Shown: positions 44,899 through 54,185, counted from the first letter of the stretch. The stretch is 64,000 nucleotides of DNA from Paracoccaceae bacterium (GCA_028284605.1 JANQRL010000018.1:1-64000), one strand, 5' to 3'. Notes: generated by a model from the letters alone, not told the origin. Program-made: numbers and translations.

Positions 44899-44959
44899 GA
44901 CAACATTCGCATCGACGGCTGGCGCACCGACACTGCGCCGTGTTGAAAGGGAGGTCAGA

Positions 44960-45172
44960 ATGGCAGAGAAAACGGCGAAAGATCAAGGAATTACGCGCCG
45001 TGGTTTCATGGGCGCCGCGGCAGGGATGTCCGTCGGCGCGGCCGCGGCAGGCGCGGCGCGCCCGGCATTTGCCGAGGAGGTCGGCGACGAACGCACGAAG
45101 CAGCGCTACCAGGAAACTGAACACGTGCTCGCCTTCTACCGCACCAACCGCTACTACACGGGAGGGCAGTGA
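44960..45172 (+). CDS. Small Tat-leader protein of the formate dehydrogenase cluster
   Basis: A 70-residue protein consisting of a twin-arginine leader (GITRRGFMGAAAGMSVGAAA) and a short mature part ending YRTNRYYTGGQ. Such proteins precede fdhA in many proteobacterial FDH operons (called FdhX in some annotations). It may associate with the catalytic subunit or help recruit the chaperone. GGGAGG precedes the ATG. Three bases separate its stop from the ATG of fdhA. Confidence 0.85.
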   Translation: MAEKTAKDQGITRRGFMGAAAGMSVGAAAAGAARPAFAEEVGDERTKQRYQETEHVLAFYRTNRYYTGGQ

Positions 45173-45174
45173 CA

Positions 45175-48153
45175 ATGCTTTTGAAACGCAGACAGTCGAG
45201 CGCCGCCCGTGACAGCATTCAGGGGGGTGGTCTTCAGGGTTTCGCGAGCTCGGTGGCGGCACGACCGGTTGACCGCCGCTCGTTCCTCCGCGGCTCGGGG
45301 CTCGCCGTGGGTGGCCTTGCCGCCGTCAGTGCCTTCGGCGTCGGCACCGTGCGCAAGGCAGAAGCCGGCCCGACGGATTTCAGCAAGCCCATTGAGGTCA
45401 GAACCAACATCTGCACCCACTGTTCGGTGGGCTGTACGGTCAAGGCCGAGGTTCAGGATGGCGTCTGGGTCGGTCAGGAACCGGCCTGGGCGAGCCCGAT
45501 CAACCGCGGCACCCATTGCGCCAAGGGCGCATCGGTGCGCGAACTGGTCCATGGCGACCGCCGCCTGAAGTACCCCATGAAGAAGGAGAACGGCGAGTGG
45601 GTCCGGATCTCCTGGGACCAGGCGATCGACGAGGTCGGCGCCAAGATGCTGGAGGTGCGCGAGCAGAGCGGCGCGGATGCGGCCTACTTGCTGGGGTCCG
45701 CCAAGTTCTCCAACGAAGGCGCCTATCTGTTCCGTAAGTTCGCCGCCTTCTGGGGCACCAACAATGTCGACCACCAGGCGCGGATCTGTCACTCCACCAC
45801 GGTTGCAGGTGTTGCGAACACCTGGGGCTACGGCGCGATGACGAACTCCTATAACGACATCCGCAATTCCAAGACCATCGTGTTCATGGGCTCGAACGCA
45901 GCCGAGGCGCATCCGGTCTCGCTCCAGCACATTCTGACCGGCAAGGAAACCAACCGCGCCAATGTCATCGTGCTCGACCCGCGCTTCACGCGGACGGCGG
46001 CTCACGCCACCGATTACATCCGCATGCGTCCCGGCACCGATATCGCGGTGATCTGGGGCATCATGTGGCACATCTTCGAGAACGGCTGGGAGGACACGGA
46101 GTTCATCGACCAGCGCGTCTGGGGGATGGAGCAGATCCGCGAGGCGGTGCAGGCCTATCCACCGGAGGAGGTCGAGCGCATCACCGGTATTCCGGGCGAG
46201 ACGCTGCGCCGGGTGGCCGAGACCTTTGCCACGCAACGGCCCTCGACCTTCATCTGGTGCATGGGCGGCACCCAGCACACCGTGGGCACCGCGAACGTCC
46301 GGACCTATTGCAACCTGCTCCTGGCCACCGGCAATGTCGGCAATATCGGCAACGGTGCCAACATCTTCCGCGGCCACTGCAACGTGCAGGGCGCCACGGA
46401 TTTCGGCCTCGATATCGGATCGCTGCCTTGCTATTACGGCCTGTCCGAAGGCGGCTGGCGCCACTGGTCGCGCGTCTGGGAGGTGGATTACGAATACCTC
46501 CAGGATCGCTTTGACGCCGTGGAGGCGAAAGGCGGTCGCGACGCAAGGACACCGCAGGAGAACATGAGCGTCCCCGGCATCCCGTCGACTCGCTGGTTCG
46601 ATGCGGCGACGCTGGACGCCGAGGAGGTCGATCAGCGCGACAACATCAAGGCGATGATCGTGTTCGGCCATGGCGGCAACACGGTGCCCCGGATGGGCGT
46701 GTCGAAGACCGGCATGGAGGCGCTGGACCTGCTGGTTGTCGCGGATCCGCACCCAACGACCTTTGCTGCCCTGCATGACCGGACCGACAACACCTACCTT
46801 CTGCCGATCTCGACCCAGTTCGAGTGCCACGGCAGCCGGACGGCGTCGAACCGGTCGGTTCAATGGGGCGAGAAAGTTGTCGAACCGATCTTCGAGAGCG
46901 ACAACGACTACGCGGTTATCTACCGCCTTGCCGAGCGTCTGGGCTTCGCCGACGAGATGTTCAAGAACTACGAGATGGTTCAGGGCAAGTTCTCGATGGA
47001 GCCGACGGCGGAATCGATCCTCGAAGAGATCAACCGCGGCGGCTGGTCGACCGGCTATACCGGTCAGTCGCCGGAACGCCTGAAGGCCCATATGCAGCAT
47101 CAGGATCAATTCGATCTGGTCACGCTGCGCGCCTTCGACGGCGCCCCGGAAGAGATCGCCGGCGATTATTACGGCCTGCCCTGGCCGTGCTGGGGGACGC
47201 CAGAGCTGCGCCACCCGGGCACCCATATCCTCTACAACCCGAACATCCCGGTTGCAGAGGGCGGCGGCGGCTTCCGTCCGCGCTTCGGTCTCGAACGCGA
47301 CGGCCAGACCCTTCTGGCCGAGGGCAGCTATCCGCCCGGATCGGACATCCAGGACGGGTACCCGCAGTTCACCTACGGCGTGCTGCAAAGCCTCGGCTGG
47401 GACAGCGAACTGACGCCGGACGAGCTGGCCACGATCCAGCGCATCGGCGGCAACGATCCCGAGCGGATGGCCTCGGTCAGCTGGTCGCTTGACCTCTCGG
47501 GCGGTATCCAGCGTGTCGCCATCGCCCATGGCTGCGTGCCCTTCGGCAACGGCAAGGCGCGGGCGGTGGCCTGGAACCTGCCGGACCCGATCCCGGTCCA
47601 CCGCGAGCCGCTTTACAGCCCGCGGCCCGATCTGGTCGCCGACTACCCGACCCGGGAGGACGGGCGCCAGTTCCGCGTGCCGAATATCGGCTTCACGGTG
47701 CAGGCCTCGGCGGTCGAACGCAACGTGTCGCAGGACTTCCCGATCGTTCTGACCTCGGGCCGTCTCGTCGAATACGAAGGCGGCGGCGAAGAAACCCGGT
47801 CCAACCCTTGGCTGGCCGAGTTGCAGCAGGACATGTTCGTCGAGGTGAACCCGGCCGATGCGGAAAGCCGCGGCATCGTCGATGGCGGCTGGGTCTGGGT
47901 GCGGGGGCCGGAAAACGACAGCCGCACCCGCGTCAAGGCGCTGGTGACCGAGCGTGTGGCCCCGGGCGTCGCCTTCATGCCGTTCCACTTCGCCGGCTGG
48001 TTCCAGGGCGAGGATCAGCGCGGCAAATACCCCGAGGGCACCGATCCGGTGGTCCTGGGGGAAAGCGTCAACACGGTCACGACCTACGGCTACGATCCGG
48101 TGACAGGCATGCACGAGGGCAAGGTGACCCTTTGCCAGATCGAGTCCGCGTAA
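45175..48153 (+). CDS. fdhA: Formate dehydrogenase catalytic subunit (Mo/W-bisPGD)
   Basis: A 992-residue periplasmic enzyme oxidising formate to CO2. Tat leader DRRSFLRGSGLAVGG with RR at 34-35; 4Fe-4S ligands Cys80, 83, 87 and 115; the metal ligand is Cys205 with the catalytic neighbour His206 (ARICHSTTVAGVANTWGYGA), so it is a cysteine rather than a selenocysteine enzyme. C-terminal molybdopterin dinucleotide-binding domain from about residue 860. The ATG at 45175 is better spaced from GGAGGG than the GTG at 45169. The nearby tungstate importer makes tungsten a plausible metal. Confidence 0.95.
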   Translation: MLLKRRQSSAARDSIQGGGLQGFASSVAARPVDRRSFLRGSGLAVGGLAAVSAFGVGTVRKAEAGPTDFSKPIEVRTNICTHCSVGCTVKAEVQDGVWVGQEPAWASPINRGTHCAKGASVRELVHGDRRLKYPMKKENGEWVRISWDQAIDEVGAKMLEVREQSGADAAYLLGSAKFSNEGAYLFRKFAAFWGTNNVDHQARICHSTTVAGVANTWGYGAMTNSYNDIRNSKTIVFMGSNAAEAHPVSLQHILTGKETNRANVIVLDPRFTRTAAHATDYIRMRPGTDIAVIWGIMWHIFENGWEDTEFIDQRVWGMEQIREAVQAYPPEEVERITGIPGETLRRVAETFATQRPSTFIWCMGGTQHTVGTANVRTYCNLLLATGNVGNIGNGANIFRGHCNVQGATDFGLDIGSLPCYYGLSEGGWRHWSRVWEVDYEYLQDRFDAVEAKGGRDARTPQENMSVPGIPSTRWFDAATLDAEEVDQRDNIKAMIVFGHGGNTVPRMGVSKTGMEALDLLVVADPHPTTFAALHDRTDNTYLLPISTQFECHGSRTASNRSVQWGEKVVEPIFESDNDYAVIYRLAERLGFADEMFKNYEMVQGKFSMEPTAESILEEINRGGWSTGYTGQSPERLKAHMQHQDQFDLVTLRAFDGAPEEIAGDYYGLPWPCWGTPELRHPGTHILYNPNIPVAEGGGGFRPRFGLERDGQTLLAEGSYPPGSDIQDGYPQFTYGVLQSLGWDSELTPDELATIQRIGGNDPERMASVSWSLDLSGGIQRVAIAHGCVPFGNGKARAVAWNLPDPIPVHREPLYSPRPDLVADYPTREDGRQFRVPNIGFTVQASAVERNVSQDFPIVLTSGRLVEYEGGGEETRSNPWLAELQQDMFVEVNPADAESRGIVDGGWVWVRGPENDSRTRVKALVTERVAPGVAFMPFHFAGWFQGEDQRGKYPEGTDPVVLGESVNTVTTYGYDPVTGMHEGKVTLCQIESA

Positions 48154-48169
48154 GGGAGGAAAACCAGAC

Positions 48170-48766
48170 ATGGCAAGAATGAAGTTTCTTTGCGACGCGG
48201 ACCGCTGCATCGAGTGCAACGCCTGTGTCACGGCCTGTAAGAACGAACACGAGGTGCCCTGGGGCATCAACCGGCGCCGCGTGGTCACCATCAATGATGG
48301 TCTTCCGGGCGAACGCTCGGTGTCGATGGCCTGCATGCACTGCACCGACGCGCCCTGCGCGGCGGTGTGCCCGGTGGATTGCTTCTACACCACCGATGAC
48401 GCGGTGGTGCTGCATTCCAAGGACACCTGCATCGGCTGCGGCTATTGCTTCTACGCCTGCCCCTTCGGCGCACCGCAATACCCGCGTGTCGGCAATTTCG
48501 GCACCCGCGGCAAGATGGACAAATGCACCTATTGCGCCGGCGGCCCCGAAGCCGACCTGACCGAAGCGGAATATGTGAAGTACGGCGCGAACCGCCTGGC
48601 CGAAGGCAAATTGCCGCTCTGCGCCGAGATGTGTTCGACCAAATCGCTCCTGGCCGGCGACGGCGACATCATCGCCGACATCTATCGGGAGCGTGTCGTG
48701 ACGCGGGGCTATGGCTCCGGAGCCTGGGGCTGGCGCAGCGCCTATGGCGAGACCATCGCGGTCTGA
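48170..48766 (+). CDS. fdhB: Formate dehydrogenase iron-sulfur subunit
   Basis: A 198-residue electron-transfer subunit with four 4Fe-4S motif groups: CDADRCIECNACVTACKNEH, CMHCTDAPCAAVCPVDC, CIGCGYCFYACPFGAP and CTYC with CAEMC. It lacks the C-terminal membrane helix of FdnH-type subunits, so it is held at the membrane through the cytochrome b subunit encoded next. No own leader is present; it would be exported bound to FdhA through the Tat system. Its RBS is AGGGAGG. Confidence 0.95.
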   Translation: MARMKFLCDADRCIECNACVTACKNEHEVPWGINRRRVVTINDGLPGERSVSMACMHCTDAPCAAVCPVDCFYTTDDAVVLHSKDTCIGCGYCFYACPFGAPQYPRVGNFGTRGKMDKCTYCAGGPEADLTEAEYVKYGANRLAEGKLPLCAEMCSTKSLLAGDGDIIADIYRERVVTRGYGSGAWGWRSAYGETIAV

Positions 48767-48779
48767 GGGGGGACATCAC

Positions 48780-49805
48780 ATGACGAGGCTCAGCAAATTG
48801 GACCGTCTGATCGCGGTACTCGCCCTTGGGCTCATGGCGATTGTCGCCTGGCCCGACATCTCGCAGGCGCAACAGATCAACCCCACCGCCGAATCGGTGA
48901 CAGAAGATGCATTGATGGAAGCCCTCGGTGGCGATGCGCAGGTCCAGGGCCGCATCTCGATCCCGGACGAGCTTGCGTCAGGTCTGATCAAGCCCGGAAA
49001 TAGCGGCTGGGCCGACACCCATGGCGGACCGGTGCGCACCGCGAACTTCATCGCGGTCGTGGGCATGCTGGCGGTCCTGGTGCTGTTCTACCTGATCCGC
49101 GGCAGGATCCGCATCGATTCCGGCCCGTCGAACCAGCGCATTCAGCGCTTCGGCGCGCTGGAGCGGTTCGGGCACTGGCTCATGGCCGTGTCTTTCATCG
49201 TCCTGGCGCTCACCGGTCTGAACCTCGTGTTCGGCCGCGCCGTCATCCTGCCGCTCTTCGGTGAGGCCGCCTTCGGCACGCTGTCGGCCTGGGGCAAGCT
49301 CGCCCACAACTACATGAGCTTCGCCTTCATGCTCGGTCTCGTGATGACGTTCTCCCTCTGGGTCGTGCACAACTTCCCCGACAAGGTCGATGCGAACTGG
49401 CTGCGCCACGGCGGCGGCTTGTTCAAGAAGGGCGTGCACCCGCCTGCCAAGAAGTTCAACGCCGGTCAGAAGGGCATCTTCTGGTCGGTCACGATCGGCG
49501 GCGCGGCCCTGTCCTTCACCGGTGTCATGCTTCTTTTCCCGGAACTGGCGGGGAGTGAGGCCAACTGGCAGCTCAACCAGATCATTCACGGCCTCGTTGC
49601 CGCGGTGCTGACCGCGGTCATCATCGCCCATATCTATATCGGCTCGGTCGGCATGGAGGGCGCCTTCGATGCCATGGCATCGGGCGAGGTGGACCTGAAT
49701 TGGGCCAAGGAACACCACTCGATCTGGGTCGAAGACGTGCAGGGCAAACAGGCGCAATCCGACGACGGCACCGCGCCGCGTCCCGGCACGCAACCGGCCG
49801 AGTGA
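48780..49805 (+). CDS. fdhC: Formate dehydrogenase cytochrome b556 subunit
   Basis: A 341-residue membrane subunit. An N-terminal leader or helix (residues about 8-30) is followed by a periplasmic stretch and five further helices from about residue 90. Heme-b His candidates are in ERFGHWLMAVSF, KLAHNYMSFAFM, QIIHGLVAA and IIAHIYIG, matching FdnI/FdoI-type gamma subunits. It passes electrons from FdhB to quinone. ATG at 48780 follows GAGGGGG. The long N-terminal extension is usual in the FDH3 group. Confidence 0.93.
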   Translation: MTRLSKLDRLIAVLALGLMAIVAWPDISQAQQINPTAESVTEDALMEALGGDAQVQGRISIPDELASGLIKPGNSGWADTHGGPVRTANFIAVVGMLAVLVLFYLIRGRIRIDSGPSNQRIQRFGALERFGHWLMAVSFIVLALTGLNLVFGRAVILPLFGEAAFGTLSAWGKLAHNYMSFAFMLGLVMTFSLWVVHNFPDKVDANWLRHGGGLFKKGVHPPAKKFNAGQKGIFWSVTIGGAALSFTGVMLLFPELAGSEANWQLNQIIHGLVAAVLTAVIIAHIYIGSVGMEGAFDAMASGEVDLNWAKEHHSIWVEDVQGKQAQSDDGTAPRPGTQPAE

Positions 49806-49891
49806 GGGAACGGGCCCTGGCCGGGGCAGGTCATCGCCCCGGCCGACGCACCGACAAAGACCCCCGCGTTTCTGCTGTCGCGAAAAGCACC

Positions 49892-51013
49892 ATGACCCCG
49901 GAGATGGATGAGGCCGATCTGCTTGCTTCAGCCCGCAGCGCATTGGCCGGGCTGACCCTGCCGGGTGGCGTCCCGCTCCTGGAGGCGCCAAGCGTCTCGG
50001 GCCCGGTCGTCTCCGGCGGGCGTCTCTCGCTTGCGATCTCCATCACCGCGGATCAGGCCGCTTCCTATGGCGACATCCGGCACCGCGCCGAGGCGGCCCT
50101 GCGCGCCGTACCGGGGGGTGAGAGGGCCATCGTTGTCCTGACGGCGGTGAAGACCCCGGCCGCGCCGCCCGATCTGGCCCAGACCAAGGCCAAGGCGCCC
50201 GCTCCGAAACCGCCGGTGCTGTCGGGCGTGCGCCACGTGGTCGCCGTGGCCTCCGGCAAGGGAGGCGTCGGCAAATCCACCACCTCGGTCAATCTCGCCC
50301 TGGGCCTGCGCGCCCTGGGCCTGAAGGTCGGTATTCTCGACGCCGACATTCACGGGCCGTCGCTGCCCACGCTTCTGGCGCTCCATGGCCAGCCGCGCGT
50401 GGGCAAGGACCGGCGGCTGCGCCCGATGCAGGCCTTTGGGCTCCAGGCGATGTCGATGGGGCTGATGGTGGATCAGGAAACCGCCATGGTCTGGCGCGGC
50501 CCGATGGTGATGTCTGCGATCACGCAGATGCTGTCGGACGTGGATTGGGGCGAGCTCGACATCCTGATCATCGACATGCCGCCCGGCACCGGCGATGCCC
50601 AGCTCGCCATCGCACAGGGCACCGATCTGGCGGGGGCGGTGATCGTATCGACCCCGCAGGACCTGGCGCTGATCGACGCGCGCCGCGGCATCGCGATGTT
50701 CCGCAAGGTCGATGTTCCGATCCTGGGCGTGATCGAGAACATGGCTCATTTCATCTGCCCCGATTGCGGCGGCCAGCACGCGCTCTTCGGCCAGGGCGGC
50801 GCAGAGGCCGAAGCCCGCAGGCTCGGCGCGCCCTATCTGGGCGCCGTCCCGCTGACGATGGAGCTGCGCGCGGCCTCCGACAGCGGCCAGCCGATCGTGG
50901 CGCTTGATCCCGATGGAACGCTTGGGGGACTGTACACCGGGATGGCCGGAACACTCTGGAGTTCGCTCGAAGGGGCCCTAACTTCAGAACAAAAGACCAT
51001 AGAGGGAGTATGA
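49892..51013 (+). CDS. mrp: Mrp/NBP35-type P-loop ATPase (Fe-S cluster carrier)
   Basis: A 373-residue protein with an N-terminal MIP18/DUF59-like region (1-90), an Ala/Pro-rich linker, and a deviant Walker A SGKGGVGKST at 121-130. Also present are GILDADIHGPSLP, DMPPGTGDAQL and the cluster-binding CPDC. Mrp proteins carry and transfer 4Fe-4S clusters; placed between fdhC and the cytochrome fusion, it probably serves the cluster-rich FDH subunits. The ATG at 49892 is taken, though a GTG upstream is possible. It is followed three bases later by a tiny membrane protein gene. Confidence 0.9.
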   Translation: MTPEMDEADLLASARSALAGLTLPGGVPLLEAPSVSGPVVSGGRLSLAISITADQAASYGDIRHRAEAALRAVPGGERAIVVLTAVKTPAAPPDLAQTKAKAPAPKPPVLSGVRHVVAVASGKGGVGKSTTSVNLALGLRALGLKVGILDADIHGPSLPTLLALHGQPRVGKDRRLRPMQAFGLQAMSMGLMVDQETAMVWRGPMVMSAITQMLSDVDWGELDILIIDMPPGTGDAQLAIAQGTDLAGAVIVSTPQDLALIDARRGIAMFRKVDVPILGVIENMAHFICPDCGGQHALFGQGGAEAEARRLGAPYLGAVPLTMELRAASDSGQPIVALDPDGTLGGLYTGMAGTLWSSLEGALTSEQKTIEGV

Positions 51014-51016
51014 TCC

Positions 51017-51172
51017 ATGAGAGCGTTCCTTGCATCGCTTGTGGTCGGTGTGGTCATTGCCGTTGCAGCATCTTTCGTGCTGAACGACAATTTCCAGGTT
51101 GATGCCTATTCCGCATTCACCACCGAAGGCGCGCGCGTCGGCAGCCCCGGCGACAATCTGATCAACTACTGA
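51017..51172 (+). CDS. 51-residue single-span membrane protein in the FDH operon
   Basis: An ATG at 51017, preceded by AGGGAG, opens a 51-codon frame. Residues 3-24 (AFLASLVVGVVIAVAASFVL) are one hydrophobic helix; the rest (NDNFQVDAYSAFTT...) is polar and probably periplasmic. It lies three bases after mrp and one base before the WD40-cytochrome gene, so it is clearly within the operon. Such short proteins are easily missed by gene finders. It could anchor the exported cytochrome or stabilise FDH; this is inference. Confidence 0.7.
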   Translation: MRAFLASLVVGVVIAVAASFVLNDNFQVDAYSAFTTEGARVGSPGDNLINY

Positions 51173-51173
51173 T

Positions 51174-52412
51174 TTGGCGGGGCCCGCCGCCTCGCAGCGT
51201 GCCGTTTTTGGAGCGGCGCTGGCCCTTGCGCTGGTCGCGGTCGCACCCGCGCCGGCGCAGGATCTTCGCGGTCATGGCGGTCCGGTCCGGGCGCTCGCCC
51301 TGGACGGGGACCGGGTGATCTCGGGTTCCTTCGACACGCGCAGCATCGTCTGGGACGGCATCGTCGCCCGGCAGATCACCCGCGCCCATGTGAGCGCGGT
51401 GACGGCCGTCCTGCCGCTGCCGGACGGGCGCTTCGCCTCGGGCGGTCAGGATGGCTATGTGGCGATCTGGGGAGAGGAGCCCGAGCCGATCCGGTTCGAG
51501 CCCCTGCATGACCTGCCGGTGGCCGATCTCGCGCTCTGGTCAGGCGGGATCGCATCGGGTTCCTGGAACGGGCAGATCGCGCTTTGGGACGGAGAGGGGG
51601 CGCCGCGATACCTCGACGGACATCAGGGCCAGGTCACCGGCCTGGTGGCCTATGGCGACGGCCTGGCCAGCATCGGTTCGGATCTGCGGCTGCGGTTCTG
51701 GGGCGCCGATGGCAGCCCCTCCACGGTGATCGATCTGCCCGCGGCGCCCGGCGACCTGGCGACCGAGGCGGGCGCGCTCTTCGTTGCCGGGGCCGATGGA
51801 TTTCTCCGGCGGGTGGTGCCGGGGCAGCGGATCGAGGCGCTGGAACTGACCACGCGGCCGCTTCTGGCCGTTGCCGCCGGCGGCGGGCAGATTGCCGTCT
51901 CCGACATGACCGGCACCGTGTGGCTGCTCGATCCGCAATCGTTGGACATCCGCGCCGAGATCGAGACGCGGCAGGGCGCGGTCTGGGCCCTGGCGCTCAG
52001 CGGCGACGGGATCTGGACCGGCGGCAATGATGGCTGGATCCGGCGCTGGTCCACCGCGGGCATGCCGCTTGGCGACGGCGCGGGCGTAGCGGAGCCGACG
52101 CTAACAAACCCGCGCGGCGCCGAAGTGTTCCGGGCCTGCGCGGTCTGCCACACGCTGACGCCCGACGATGAACAGCGCGCCGGCCCGACCCTTTATGGTG
52201 TTTTCGGTCGCAAGATCGGCACCGCGCCAGGCTACGAGTATTCCGACGCGCTGCGCGACCTCGACATTGTCTGGACCCCGCAGACGGTGTCAGAGCTGTT
52301 CGAGTTCGGACCCGCGGCCTATACGCCCGGCAGCCGCATGCCGGAACAGAAGGTGCCGAGCGCGGCCGATCGCGCCGCCCTTGTCGAATTTCTTGAAACG
52401 GCGACGCGCTGA
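51174..52412 (+). CDS. Exported WD40-repeat protein fused to cytochrome c
   Basis: A 412-residue protein starting at TTG 51174, one base after the small membrane protein. It has a signal peptide (residues 1-29), a WD40-type beta-propeller (about 30-295, with repeats such as GHGGPVRALALDGDRVISGS and GAVWALALSGDGIWTGG) and a C-terminal class I cytochrome c (CAVCH at 322-326, axial Met likely in GSRMPEQKV). The propeller may dock on FDH while the heme carries electrons to a soluble acceptor. This combination in an FDH operon is unusual. Confidence 0.88.
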   Translation: MAGPAASQRAVFGAALALALVAVAPAPAQDLRGHGGPVRALALDGDRVISGSFDTRSIVWDGIVARQITRAHVSAVTAVLPLPDGRFASGGQDGYVAIWGEEPEPIRFEPLHDLPVADLALWSGGIASGSWNGQIALWDGEGAPRYLDGHQGQVTGLVAYGDGLASIGSDLRLRFWGADGSPSTVIDLPAAPGDLATEAGALFVAGADGFLRRVVPGQRIEALELTTRPLLAVAAGGGQIAVSDMTGTVWLLDPQSLDIRAEIETRQGAVWALALSGDGIWTGGNDGWIRRWSTAGMPLGDGAGVAEPTLTNPRGAEVFRACAVCHTLTPDDEQRAGPTLYGVFGRKIGTAPGYEYSDALRDLDIVWTPQTVSELFEFGPAAYTPGSRMPEQKVPSAADRAALVEFLETATR

Positions 52413-52446
52413 GCAGCGCAACGGCCCAGAACACCGGAGATATCTG

Positions 52447-52653
52447 ATGAGCGATGACTACAACATGTCGATGCGCAAGTTCCTCAAGCAGGTCGGCGTG
52501 ACGTCGCAACAGGCGATCGACGACGCAATGCGCAAGGCGGGATCCGGGGTGACCGGCGGCAAGAGCTATGCGGCGACCGTGATCCTCAGGATCGACGGGC
52601 TGGACCTCGAACACCGGGTCGAGGGCACCATCACCGGGCGCGACGAAGACTGA
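52447..52653 (+). CDS. DUF6494-type small protein
   Basis: A 68-residue soluble protein beginning MSDDYNMSMRKFLKQVGVTS, with a short helix pair followed by a beta hairpin (SYAATVILRIDGLDLEHRVE). The family is small, conserved in FDH clusters of alphaproteobacteria, and has no known activity. An RBS (GGAGATAT) precedes the ATG. It is the last plus-strand gene of the cluster and converges with tupA four bases away. Confidence 0.8.
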   Translation: MSDDYNMSMRKFLKQVGVTSQQAIDDAMRKAGSGVTGGKSYAATVILRIDGLDLEHRVEGTITGRDED

Positions 52654-52657
52654 TCCG

Positions 52658-53464
52658 CTAGCGCGGCACCGCGCTGTGCACGAAGAGCGTCTCCCCTTCG
52701 ACGGTGTAGCTGTTGATCAGGTCCGCGGCGCGGGGACCAGCCAGCCAGTCTTCGAGCGCCACGACGGCCTCGAAATTCACATGGGCGTGCCGCTCGGGGT
52801 TCACGGGCAGGATCGAATAGGGATTGAAGAGCGCCGGATCGCCGGAAAACAGCAGCGCAAGCTCACCCCTGTTGCCGAAGGTCAGCCAGGTCGCCCGATC
52901 CGACAGAATGTAGGCGTTCAGCCCCGACGCGGTGTTGAGCGCCGCCCCCATGCCGGACCCAACCGAATTGTAGGCCGCGCCCAGGCTCTCCGGATCGACA
53001 TCGGCGCTTGCCCAGAGCGCCAGCTCCTTCTGGTGTGTGCCACTGTCATCACCGCGGGACACGAAAGGCGCGCCGGCCGCCGCGATCCGGTCCAGCGCCT
53101 CGGCCGCGGTATCCGCCGAGGCGAGGTCTGCCGGATCGTCCGACGGCCCAATCAGCACGAAGTCATTATACATGATCTCCCGCCAGTGGGTCGCATGACC
53201 GGCCGCCACAAACGCCTCCTCTGCGGGTCTTGAATGCACCAGGACGGCGTCCACATCGCCCGCCTCCCCCAGGCGGAGTGCCTGCCCGGTCCCCACCACC
53301 AGAAGCTGAACCTCGATCCCAAGCTCCTCCTGGATCTCGGGCAACAGGACATCCGCGAGCCCTGAGTTCTCAAAAGACGTGGTAACGGCCATGCGGATCG
53401 TGTCCGCCATGGCAACACTCGCCGACAGGGCAAATGCCAGCACAAGAAAGGCTCTGCTCATCAT
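52658..53464 (-). CDS. tupA: Tungstate-binding periplasmic protein
   Basis: A 268-residue binding protein with a Sec leader (1-20). It shows TupA features: AVTTSFENSGLADVLLPEI near the start, VVGTGQALRLGEAGDVDAVL, MYNDFVLIGPSDDPADLAS and SRGDDSGTHQKEL. The Thr/Ser and Arg residues in these blocks bind the oxyanion. TupA-type proteins strongly prefer tungstate over molybdate; ModA-type features are missing. It is the last gene of the minus-strand tupB-tupC-tupA operon and supplies the metal for FDH. Confidence 0.92.
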   Translation of the reverse strand: MMSRAFLVLAFALSASVAMADTIRMAVTTSFENSGLADVLLPEIQEELGIEVQLLVVGTGQALRLGEAGDVDAVLVHSRPAEEAFVAAGHATHWREIMYNDFVLIGPSDDPADLASADTAAEALDRIAAAGAPFVSRGDDSGTHQKELALWASADVDPESLGAAYNSVGSGMGAALNTASGLNAYILSDRATWLTFGNRGELALLFSGDPALFNPYSILPVNPERHAHVNFEAVVALEDWLAGPRAADLINSYTVEGETLFVHSAVPR

Positions 53465-53468
53465 AGGG

Positions 53469-54185
53469 TTACTCCACGATCTGTCCGTTCAAGAAGGCGC
53501 GCGCCTCAGGCGTCTCAGGTGTCGAAAAGAACGACTCGGCCACGCCTGTTTCATGCACACACCCATTCAGCATGAAGACCACGTCATCGGCAAGCCGCCT
53601 TGCCTGGCCCAGGTCATGGGTCGACATCACGATGCGCGTCCGGCGGGCTTTCGCATCGGCCAGGATCGTCTCGATCTCGCGCGTGGCCCGGCCGTCGAGA
53701 TTGGCGCAGGGCTCATCCAGAAACAGCACCTCGGGCTCTCGGATCAGGGCGCGGGCCACGGCCAGCTTCTGCTTCTCGCCGCCGGAGAGAACACGGGCGG
53801 ACCTGTCCAGCGCATGCGCCAGCCCGATCTTGCGGGCCATCTCTCGAGCGCGGTCGCGAGCATGGGACCGTTTGGTCCCTGAAACGGTCAAGGCATAGGC
53901 GATGGAGTCGGTCACGCTGCGGCGCATCATGGTCGGCGTCTGAAAGACGAAGGCCCGCCGCGCCCTGGCGTCGGCTTCGGGGATCGACCAATCCACACGG
54001 CCTTTCGCGGCGCGTTCCAGACCATGCATGAGGCGCAGGAGCGACGTCTTGCCGGATCCGTTCGGTCCCAGGACGATCGTCACATCTGTCTTGCCGAGCG
54101 TCAGGTCGATCGGGCCGATCAGGCGCGCGCCGCCCCGCCGAACCTCGGCGGCGTCGATGCGCAGCGGCAGGATCGACCTCACCAT
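53469..54185 (-). CDS. tupC: Tungstate ABC transporter ATPase
   Basis: A 238-residue ATPase. Walker A GPNGSGKT at 40-47, signature LSGGEKQK near 135, Walker B VLFLDEP, and the H-loop in STHDLGQA. It has no C-terminal MOP (molybdate-sensing) domain, as expected for TupC rather than ModC. The ATG at 54185 overlaps the tupB stop; the longer upstream frame is a shadow of tupB. It ends four bases before the tupA start. Confidence 0.9.
   Translation of the reverse strand: MVRSILPLRIDAAEVRRGGARLIGPIDLTLGKTDVTIVLGPNGSGKTSLLRLMHGLERAAKGRVDWSIPEADARARRAFVFQTPTMMRRSVTDSIAYALTVSGTKRSHARDRAREMARKIGLAHALDRSARVLSGGEKQKLAVARALIREPEVLFLDEPCANLDGRATREIETILADAKARRTRIVMSTHDLGQARRLADDVVFMLNGCVHETGVAESFFSTPETPEARAFLNGQIVE

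Noticed and set aside
45784-45800. Selenocysteine in the formate dehydrogenase
   Set aside because: The metal-ligand codon is TGT (Cys205, ICHSTT), not TGA, and no frame interruption occurs.
45154-48345. A 1063-codon minus-strand open frame opposite fdhA
   Set aside because: It is antisense to a clear formate dehydrogenase subunit, has Arg/Asp/His-rich composition without family motifs, and arises from codon bias in GC-rich DNA.
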